Shown here in pieces: positions 48,653 through 60,200 of a DNA stretch of 64,000 nt; the first letter of the stretch is position 1; each line of letters opens with the position of its first letter. The position numbers and the translations under genes were made by a program. The notes beneath the pieces were generated by a model. That model saw only the letters and a list, made by a program, of their open reading frames with translations. It did no database searches and had not been told where the DNA came from. This stretch comes from Owenia fusiformis (taxonomy: Eukaryota > Annelida > Polychaeta > Sabellida > Oweniidae). The stretch is taken from assembly GCA_903813345.2 (NCBI GenBank), contig CAIIXF020000005.1, positions 40,331,394 to 40,395,393 of the forward strand. The letters run 5' to 3'.

Positions 48653-51286
48653 CCTAAAATCTGAGTTTCGAACTTTGCAGAATCTTTAATTGAAGACCCC
48701 TTAAAATAATGTCAAATAAATGTGACAGTGACACCGCACCTTTCACAGTGCCTTTCCAAATTTCTTGAATTGGTGTAAGTCGTATATTAAAAAGTATCTT
48801 TGAAATTGAACATAGTGTGGAGCAAGATATATGTTTTTAATTTTAAAGTTATTTAAAAGAGAAATAAAGGGCGAGTTATTTTTGCAATTTTTAAGGGGTC
48901 TGGAAGAAATTATTCCCGGGTGAATATTGAATATTGATTTTCGTATAGTGTAACTTACCAGGAAGTACATATTATCGCCCAAGTGCAAAAACGTGGAATT
49001 GTTTTCCTTTGGTTTTTGTTGATTTCTGCGACTATCCGGGATAGATTGGATTATATTCCAGTAAGTCAGCTTCAATTTACAAGACTTATCATATCTGTTT
49101 TATTTTTTGAATTCTTAACTCCTCCATATCTCACACTCTTGGACCTAAAGTGAATATTGAATAAAATATTCAAATTGAATTGAAATCCTTCACTCTAAGC
49201 TTATTCTGTTCAATTTTTCACTTTTTCCACACCTGATGGAAGAACAGATTTGCTAACAGTGGGCACTACCTATTCGGGCAGAAGCGTGTAACGTCGACGT
49301 GTGGGGTAATGTTGACATGAGAAATGGGGTAACTTCGGCACTTACTAGAAATTTTCCATTTTTCTCCATGTTTGTTTTAAAAAATTAAGTCTTGTGAGAT
49401 CTTGATCCATGCAAGAAAACTTGCTTTTCCGACATCAGAAATTACAGCAAATAAACAACAAGGTGTCCAAGTGACCTCATGTGTTGAAGCTGAGACTAAC
49501 ATAAAATGATGGTCTCAGGTTGAAGTTACCCCAAATTGAAACAAAATGGTGTCGATGTTATACCGCTTTACTCTATAGGTGTCAATGTCAAAAAAAATTT
49601 GGTATGGAACAGAAATGTACAAAATTAATGGTCAAGGGAGACTGTATTTCTGGATGAGACACCAAACTCATCATGCACTTTATGCATTTTTAGGTAGGGG
49701 ATTTATGTCCCGATCCCGTTCTGATAGCCTTTCTGTCCCTTGTCCCAAACCGAACCATCTTGACCAAAATAAGGTCCAATATCTTGAAGCTGTGACATCT
49801 CTATTCTATAATAATCTTATTAGACTAAAAGTAGGAAAAACTCTTTTGGCATACCTCAGTTTTAATTGGTTGTTTATTGATTTCTTCCTAGAATAGATAT
49901 TGATTTGGTGTATATTTTAGCTTACCCTTTGTCATCAGTTGATTCTCATACTCAAAATAATATTTTGATACTTGAATCATTGCCAGGGTCATTTGGAAAA
50001 CAGAAAAATTAAGTATAAAGCACACAATTTCTTCCTATTTTGGCAATATATGTATCTCTGGATTGCATCATGAGGGGAAAAGGCAGTATACAGTGTTGGG
50101 GTTGATTTTCTTTTCAATTCTGCTCAATTCTACTATTAATTATGCATTTTGCTGTGTATCAATCAAATCTGAAGTTGAAAAATAAACAATCAGAAGACCA
50201 TACTGTAGAAGTGGAACCTTTAACGAGAATTCCTTAGAATTCCAAAAATGAAATTGGGCAATAATACCAACATTTGGCATACAGAAAGTAGATGCGATGA
50301 CGAGTGAAAATTGTTCTTACCTGAAGAAGACTTCAATCTATGCTGGGGTTATGTAATCCACCAAACTCTATAAATATTTGAATAAAATGTTTTTAACCAA
50401 CACAATTGTTACCATGATAGTATCATCACAAAATATATGCTGTTGCATTTTTTGGCGAAATGATACTAAAATTCAGTTATGAGTGACTTTTAATGAGATG
50501 ACATCATGTTGCAATTTTAACGATAGTTCCAAGAATAGCAAGAAATTGTGTTTCATACTCAATATCTATGATTTGCATTAGATTGTGACCAAATCAAATG
50601 AAAGTCCACAGTGCAAACATAAACCCGGGTAAAAAAGGATAAATCAAAAGAGTTTTACCACTGCAATTACTCACTTGTCCATCTGTCTGTCAATAATTTG
50701 CCAGTTTTAAAACCTGTGTCGATAGGATTCTCGTTTTAAAAAGTTATATCCGTTTTTTTTATTTTCAGCCATTTTAGTTAACATTGTTTTGTCCATCTAT
50801 CTCACGAAATCCAGTTTTAGACCATTTGCCTCAAAACCTCTGTCAGTAGGATTCCCCTTTTAAGTTATTTTTATTCAACATCAATACAGAAAACTCCCAT
50901 TCCCATATGACTCCTGGTTCAAAAGCTCGCCTATTTTCAAAATGGTCCCAGTTTTTGTCTTACGAAATTCACTTGTGGCCCATTTCCCAGCTTTACAAGT
51001 AATTTCAGGTGTCCTGCATTGTAAGAGCCATGTCACAGTAAAGAGTAGTTATATGAAATAATTTTGTTACAAAAAATCTGCAAAAATTACATCCATTTTT
51101 TCTGCCATTTTAGCCATCATTCACTTTTGAATAACACCATGTGAGCCCAGTACCCATGGTACTATCTTTTCAATATAATAACATCATATAGATTAGATAG
51201 AACTCACTGTGTGACACCCCCACACATGCCCACAGGAGAAACACTATATTGAATCTTATTTTTAGGTCTGAAGTTTCACTGTTGAG
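48653..51286. other. head-to-head spacer between SFXN5 and LYAR
   Basis: SFXN5 (minus) and LYAR (plus) diverge from this 2.6-kb interval, which must hold both promoters and 5' UTRs. A splice-acceptor-like cttatttttag lies about 20 bases before the LYAR ATG, so LYAR may have a non-coding first exon. The part at 50660-51130 contains diverged copies of a segment with ccattttag, gtccatct and cagtttta words, an old local duplication. The 105- and 110-codon frames at 49579-49896 and 48743-49075 show no known domain. Confidence 0.4.
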
Positions 51287-54200
51287 ATGGTGTTCTTCCA
51301 TTGCAATGCTTGTGGGGAGTCTGTTAAGAAGAACCAAGTGGAGAAGCATTGCATGAAGTGTCGTAGCTGTGAGGTTTTGTCCTGTGTTGACTGCAGCAAA
51401 GAATACTGGTAAGTCAACACTACAAATCCCTCATCATTGAAGGGGTAACAACTAGGGGTATCGCGAGCGCTCGAGCAATTCACCTCCGATACGAGCTGTA
51501 TCGATACATAAAATGAATATCGTTCGTATCGTATCGTTGGGTCAGTATCGTAGATACGTATCGATATTCAATTTCCTGTATTGTGGTATCTCTAGTAACA
51601 AGTCCCTATTCATTAAAGGGGTAACAACAAGTCCCTATTCATTAAAGGGGTAACAACAAGTCCCTATTCATTAAAGGGGTAACAACAAGTCCCTATTCGT
51701 TAAAGGGGTAACAACAAGTCCCTATTAATTAAAGGGGTAACAACAAGTCCCTATTCATTAAAGGGGTAACAACAAGTCCCTATTCATTAAAGGCGTAACA
51801 ACAAGTTCCTATTCATTAAAGGGGTAACAACAAGTCCCTATTCATTAAAGGGGTAACAACAAGTCCCTATTTGTTAAAGGGGTAACAACAAGTCCCTATT
51901 CATTAAAGGGGTAACAACAGGTCCCTATTCATTAAAGGGGTAACAACAGGTCCCTATTCATTAAAGGGGTAAAAACAAGTCCCTATTCATTAAAGGGGTA
52001 ACAACAAGTCCCTATTCATTAAAGGGGTAACAACAAGTTCCTATTCATTAAAGGGGTAACAACAAGTTCCTATTCATTAAAGGGGTAACAACAAGTCCCT
52101 ATTCGTTAAAGGGGTAACATCAAGTCCCTATTCGTTAAAGGGGTAACAACAAGTCCCTATTCGTTAAAGGGATAACAACAAGTCCCTATTCGTTAAAGGG
52201 GTAACAACAAGTCCCTATTCGTTAAAGGGGTAACAACAAGTCCCTATTATTTAAAGGGGTAACAACAAGTCCCTATTCATTAAAGGGGTAACAACAAGTC
52301 CCTATTCATTAAAGGGGTAACAGCAAGTCCCTATTCATTAAAGGGGTAACAACAAGTCCCTATTCATTAAAGGGGTAACAACATGTCCCTATTCATTAAA
52401 GGGGTAACAACAAGTCCCTATTCGTTAAAGGGGTAACAACAAGTCCCTATTAGTTAAAGGGGTAACAACAAGTCCCTATTCGTTAAAGGGGTAACAACAA
52501 GTCCCTATTTGTTAAAGGGGTAACAACAAGTCCCTTTTCGTTAAAGGGGTAACAACAAGTCCCTATTCATTAAAGGGGTAACAACAAATCCCTATTCGTT
52601 AAAGGGGTAACAACAAGTCCCTATTCGTTAAAGGGGTAACAACAAGTCCCTATTCGTTAAAGGGGTAACAACAAGTCCCTATTCGTTAAAGGGGTAACAA
52701 CAAGTCCCTATTCATTAAAGGGGTAACAACAAGTCCCTATTCGTTAAAGGGGTAACAACAAGTCCCTATTAATTAAAGGGGTAACATCAAGTCCCTATTC
52801 ATTAAAGGGATAACAACAAGTCCCTATTCATTAAAGGGGTAACAACAAGTCCCTATTCATTAAAGGGGTAACAACAAGTCCCTATTAATTAAAGGGGTAA
52901 CAACAAGTCCCTATTCATTAAAGGGGTAACAACAAGTCCCTATTCATTAAAGGGGTAACAACAAGTCCCTATTCATTAAAGGGGTAACATCAAGTCCCTA
53001 TTCGTTAAAGGGGCAACAAAGGTTCATGATGACAATTTTTATGTCACCCCCACCACAATTGTTGACATATTTTTATAGTCTTTTATAACTTTTTTTGACA
53101 GTGCTTGGCATCTGTCATTCAGCAATCAGCATTCAGAATTCGGCTTCTGTAACAAATGGTAGGTAGTGACACTTTGCATGTTAATTGCTTGTCTTAAAAT
53201 GGCACAATTTTACCCATCCACCCTTTCTCTTTATAGACTCCATACATGACCAAATATATTAACACACCATCCCACCCACTCTAGGCTCAATTTTTTAATT
53301 CTAGGGGTGATGAATACAAGCAGCACACAAAGTGTATAAGTGAGGAAGAGAAGTACTCCGGTAAAGGTTTCCAGGCCAAAGCAAATAAAGGAGAAGTTAA
53401 ACAAGATAAATGGCTTTCAGTGAGTAGGCCAAGCCAAATAGATTAAAAATATGACAAGTTAAAGGGATTTCAGTGATTAGGCCATGGCAAATAAATAAAA
53501 AAAGTCAACAACATTGCAATATACGAAAACCTTGACTTTCAAAAAAGGTGATGATCAACAAAAATCCCTTTCAAAGAATCAAAAAAGACTGATGGTATAT
53601 TCAACTATTCTATGAGATTTTTCCAGACAATTCTATCAACTCAATATAACGTTGAGTGTCGATTAATAATTTTCACATGCAGTGCAATGAGTCCATACAT
53701 TTTTGTATCAAGTTTTGGATTATATTGTACTTAGTGCACACATAATTATAATGTTTAACAGATTAAAGATATCAGTTTCCTTGCTCCATGTGTGAGCGCC
53801 TGAAAAAGCTAGCATAGAATAATATAATATTAAATTAACTTTTGGCCTGCAAACAACCTTGACCTATCAAATCAAAAGGTCTTATTACAGCCTGAATATG
53901 TGACAGCTTTGAAGAGTGACATATACAAGTATACATTGTATGACCAATGACAGCATTCATGTAATTCTTTGAATAAAATAACATGTCATTCCATCTTCCA
54001 GCAAGTTGAGCGTGCAATAACCAAAGCACACGACAAACCGCACTTGAAGTCTCTTTTACAAAAGATGTTGGACTACCCAAATATACCCAGGAAAAAAGCA
54101 AAATTTCAGGTTAGTTAAGTATTACTACGTCACCACCACAAGTGGTGACATATTGTCTCCATCTTTTGCATGTCAATGCCTTGTATTGTTATTGTATGTA

Positions 54201-57200
54201 ACTCCAGTTATTATGAGAAAGTGAATTTTTAGAGTACAAAATATAAAATCAATTCATTGTATATAGCTGAACATTCTGCAAATATTCTACTAAGTCAGGG
54301 ACCCATGATCTTTTATATACTTGGTGGAAATAATTTTTCATTTTGATTTTTGAAATTCTTATTTGATAAAGTAACCATTTCCAGTTGAATCAGATAGCAT
54401 GCTTAAACTTGAAAATATGAGAAATATATAGTACTATGAAACAATATTTGTAACTTAATTACTTCCATAAATGTGGCAATTTTTGCAATGCATGTTTGCA
54501 GAATTTCTTGTCAAACAGTTTGAGGATTCGTGATACCAAGTTAGTAGAACAAGTGTGGGATATTCTCATGTCAGAGGCCCCTCCCCCTGCTGTTCCATTA
54601 AACCCCACTACAGCGCAATCTATTGAGAGCAAGATTGAACTCAAAACAGAAACTTCAAAACGAAAAACATCAACGTAAGATTTTGTTTTTATTGTTTTTT
54701 ATTCTAAGGAATGAATGGGTGCATATTTGCCCTCCAATTACCTTGCAGCATTTGAAATTAAAAGCTTGAGAGCATGTTCTAACCTGTATGCAAGAAGGTA
54801 GAGCCCTAGTGTATTATCAGGATGGGTAACTTATACATGCATGAATGCTTTCGAATTGAGAATGATACAATGTTCTTTACTGCAATTCAAATGTACTATC
54901 ACTCCTTTACAAAAAATGACATTGTCCAGTTAGTCTTTATGAAACCATAATGCATCATGATGCCGTCACTTTTTTCCAATAATGGCACTTGTCTGTTCAT
55001 TATGAAAACATAATGTACTTTAAGATAATTTTCTGCTCAGTTGACCATATACATTTAATTAATGCACTGAAATACACACTATATGAATACTTTAGTGGAA
55101 TAACTAAAGAGGAATTTTGAATCCTTTTTCCCAGTGTTGCGTTAGAGATGATAGCAGCACTCTAGAATTTAAGATTGTACATAATTAGAATTTGCACCAC
55201 CCAATATTATTTTACACGTGCAGGCACTTTTATTCCATCAGTCTGTTTTAATAGCAGCACCACTCAACAACCCTTTTCACATTTCATTAATACACCAAAC
55301 TAAGTTCAAATAGGGATGTAACCTTTACAATTGGTTCATTCATGTGTCTGGGCAATAATATGGATATTGAATGTCAGATTTAGTTCTTTTACAGGCGGAT
55401 ACCTTATGCAAGATTTGTTAAAAATAGATTGAATATCATTTATGGATATATACCAATATACCAATATTTTACAGTATATTTAGTCTTACGAAAGCTAACT
55501 TTGTTTTCAGGTCTGAGGACACAGAGACTGTCAAGAAAAAGAAAAAAGGTATTTATAGTATTACTGTATTATGTAATATTGTTATTTATTATATCACTGT
55601 CAAGCTTGCATATGATTGGTCTAAACTTGGTCACATGTCATAAAAATTGAATTTGTTATATTTTTGGCAAACATTCACTGAACCATTGAATACACATTTT
55701 AAACCATGAGATATGGCGCCATATACAAATTTACTCAACTGAAAACAAGCTGGCAATTACAATTGCAGATCAGTCATAATTCCCTTATATACAGGTAGAA
55801 TAAAATAAAGATAGCCTTGCTATGCTTACTTGTGCAGATAAGTCATATCCATTTGTGGATAAAATATCATTTATAAATCATTATTATAATCTACATGTAT
55901 TAGGGGTTTTGAATTTCTGTTCTTGACATATCAGCAAATAATTTCAAGTTTATTCATATTTGGGTTGTGGGAATTCTGTACCAGCCATCACTTCATCATA
56001 TAGTTTGTCAAATGCCTCACTTTGTGCTACTGTAAACATATTCTTCCAATCATCTATTGTACCTGTAATTGACATAAATCCAGAAAGTACAATACTGTTA
56101 ATTTTGTTGTTTTATTTATTGATACTTATCAGGGCTCCCCAAGAGAGGGCAGTGAGGTCGCCTATGTCACTTTTAAAATTTCCACATTGTCACTTTGTCA
56201 CATTTAAAATTTACTTGTCATATTTTTTTAATTGTCATTTCTTTTTAATCAGCCAAAGCATTTAGTGCAACAAAGGGTCTGTTCTGTTCCATAGTTTGAT
56301 TACTGGTTTTAGAATATTTTAAAGTCATCTTAACTTGCATCTATATACATTCAGAACAAATTGTCTATTTTTGTCACTTTCAAAATCCTTGTAAGTCAGA
56401 TCAATGTACAAAATTGTTACTTGCAAGCATTTATTTGTCATATTTGTTCATATTTAAATACCCCAAAGTCACATTTTTAGAGGGTGGGTCATCTTGTCAC
56501 ATTCCCCTTGGGAGCCACCTTATCATAATTTCATAGCAGGTATAAGTACTATTCCCACAAGCAAACTTAAGTCATAACAACGTATTCGGCTAATTGAATG
56601 TTATTGATCTCTATTCTTATTGTACCTTTCCTCATGTGTGATGCATTTTCCCCCAGTGATCCTTTCATTGCTTCAAATGCCTTCCCTGTAGAAGGGTTCT
56701 TCTTGAACTCTTCAAATGAGAGGTGTTGGCACATCTTCGCAATTGTCTCTTCAGAGAATGACTTTTCAAGAAAGGTCGCAAGTTCTCTTATTGCTTTGGG
56801 CATATCCTATAAATATCAATGTGATACTGTAAATGAGCTCTTAGTGTATCTGGGCTTTGTTTTATTAAAGATATTACAATCATCATAATTCATTTACTTT
56901 GGTTTGCATAAAGTTATTAAAAAGCTGTAAAGGAAAAGTACATGTATTGTATATACCTTAACCATGGTCTCATAGTTGAGAAAATGTACTTGAACATCCT
57001 TTCTATGTTTCCATATGGTACTGTAGAAGTCAAACCAAGTCCCAAATGGCACTACAATGACAATTAGGTATTGGCTCTTGGAGATTTCATAGGTTTCTTT
57101 ACCCATATGGCAATAACTTGGATAAACATGTAGAATATTTTAAAAGGTGACTCAAAGGATTTATAATGTTCTTTGAATTAAATATGAAACATTGAAAACT

Positions 57201-60200
57201 GCCATGTCTGAAGAGACTCAGTAGTTTTTGGGGACTACTATAGTATAAGTCTATTGTCTAACTTGAAAAAATGAAATTGAGTGCCAAGTGTGCAAAATTA
57301 TATTACTGATTACTGTTTAGTCAAGTTGCTGAATTGACAAATGGCAGACAATAGGATCCTGATAAATTTTGGAATCATTATATATTCTAATTTGGTTTTA
57401 AAAAGGTTGCTCTATCCCTTATTAATGATCTTTGTATTATGTACCTAAAGTACTTTTATTTTCTATGAATGCAGCAAAATACTCATCCCATGTTGGTTTC
57501 CTTTCAAACAACCCACCGGGTACACTCGCCATGCCTTGTATCATGTGATAGTTGCTGGTATATACAGACTTCGGGTTTCTTACCATTACAACTACCTGTA
57601 CCATAAATAGAATATATTGCTTCAACAAGATTGCATGCAAGCATAGGGTAGCATTCTCGGGACACATTTGGTTTTTAGAAAAATTAGGTACATTTTGCCT
57701 ACTTACTAAAATGAAGCCTAAAAAGGTTTTAGCCTAAATTGTGGTCCCAAATAATTCAGCCTTACCTTACATTTTCCTTGCTTTACTTGGTCAGGCCAGA
57801 ATTCATAAGAGGCATGTGTGTGTATCATGCATGGTGATGGTTTGGCTGCTAATGATATTAAAGGGTTTGATCCTGCATCCAAAGGTCCAGTTATACCTTC
57901 TCCAAACACCCCTAAAGAATGTTTAAACTTCAACTGACTGAAAAGAACTACCATGGATCGAAAATATATTTTCTTTCCTCTTTAAATATTACTTATGTTT
58001 TTATCAATTTATCATATCTGGTAATCAGATAAAATGGACGAATGGGGATGAGGCGTTTTCCGCTAGAAAATTCAACAAATCTCTAATATATATTTTTTAT
58101 GTTAGGTCAACTAGGATTTTTTTGATACGCTTCTAAAATATGAGATATATTAAATATATAAGAAGGCACTAACAACATGCAAAAGTTGATGTTTTTCCAA
58201 TAAATCAAGCAAAAATGGTCCACACGACCTGTATTAAATACTTGTAAGTGAGGTTATTATCACAAAATGAATCATGTCATTGCTAGGTTTTTTAAATACG
58301 AGGGGTGATTCAAAAGTAATGGACAAAATTTTATAGGCATACTAAATTTCACCCAATCAGTCTAATTTTTTCACAGTGAATAGATCAATCAATTTTCTAC
58401 TTTGTGTCGAATTCTCATTTAAATGCATTTGAAATTGTTTCAGCTATGCGTAACCATGGTAACAAGGGTAAGCATGGGTGGAATTGGTTTTTTAATGATA
58501 ATTGAATGTTTTTGTCATTTTTGCTTGATTTCGTTTTAATGACTCAATTACCACACATGATATGTCTAACAAGCATGGTAATGCAATTGTCAAGCAAGAC
58601 TCACATGCCCATGTGTTTGCTGTTGAGTTCTAAATTCAGCAACCAATTGTGCTATGACATCACAATATTTCTAAGAATGATGAGTCACAGTGAGTCAGAA
58701 AGTAGATCAGACTCTTAGACTCACACACATCCAAGAAATGTCTACTTTACAACAAATCAAAGTTAAGCAAAGGATTGAGCTAGTTCAGGATACTCTTGCA
58801 GCATTCATGGACATGCCTCAACTTCCACATGCTCCATATAGCCCTGATACTGCTCCTTGTGATTTCTATCTTTTTCCCACCCTTAAGATGGCATTAAAGG
58901 GACAATCCTTTCAGACATTAGCTGAGCTGCAAATGGCTGTACAAAAACAGCTGAACACCATGGCTGCTGATGGATTTGGGCATGTGTTCTCTGCATGGGT
59001 GCGCCGACAGAAGACAGTAATTGAACTTGGAGGAGAATACATTGAGGATTGAATATAATTCAAATGGATGATCATCAGGAATAATAAGGAATGATACGGA
59101 TTATTATTGAACTTACTGCGATATGCTTTTCATATACATCTTGCATTGCAAAATATATTGCACCAGCAAACTTTTCATTGAAAATCCATTTGTTATTATG
59201 ATGAAAATAGCCTTAAAAATGGATTCCGGGTGTATGCACCATGATCCAAGAGAAGTGCTCTATCTCAAAATGTATTTGCATTTAGTTAATAACATTTTAA
59301 CATCTAATAGATAATTGATTAATCTTTATTTGTACAAAGTTTCATTCAAATCTGGTAAAGGTAAGCGTGCCTATAAAATTTTGTCCATTACTTTTGAATC
59401 ACCCCTCGTAAGTTACCATATGTTATACCATACATATAGAAATAATCAAAAATAATTAAAATAGGATGGAGGTGAAGGGAGGGGGCAGGTATGTGTCAAT
59501 TAGACTTGATGAAACACCTAAATAGTTACATGCAAGAATGTATTCTAAAATGATCCCTGGTTATTGTAATAAATTTTATAACATACATGTATGTGTTCTT
59601 ACATTCTGGGCTAAAGGTTGCTGTGAATAATCTCTGATGGATGTGGATGTTCCTTAGTTTATCACAATCTCCATTATTCTGGATTAGTTGCATCAGCTCC
59701 CCTGCAAAATGGCTTCCTATAAGGGAGCATGTCAAAATTTGTCAAAAGGTGATGGGTTTGTAGCAGGTTCATCTGGCTCATAAAAATGTAACAAACTCCC
59801 TATTTATTTATTTTTTTGAAATCCAAAGCCCTTGTCCGGGCGCTGAAGTGTAACGAGCTGTAGTGTAACGAGTCTGCAATATCAACAATGTTTTAGCAAA
59901 AATGTGGATGTTTTTTGGCCCACCCTGTAGACTTGAAAGGGAGTGTGCTAAATTCAATGCCCAGTGGGGGAATGTGGGAATCAAACCAAGGACCTTCTGC
60001 TTGCAAGACTGACGCTCTACTGATTCAGCCTAAGGGGCTAGCCACTACGCTGAGACTGATTCACAAGGGCAATCCCACTTCAGACACCTCTGTAACGACC
60101 TTAGCACACTCCCTTCCGGGTCTAGTATCTGGCTTGTTACACTACAGCTCCCGAACAGACGTGCCCTCAGGTTGTTACACTAGTTTCACCACCAGGTGGC

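Noticed and set aside
59976-60060. A functional tRNA gene on the minus strand
   Set aside because: A-box and B-box-like words and an anticodon-like loop are present, but the acceptor stem does not pair and the flanks are inverted repeats. Called a SINE-like element instead.
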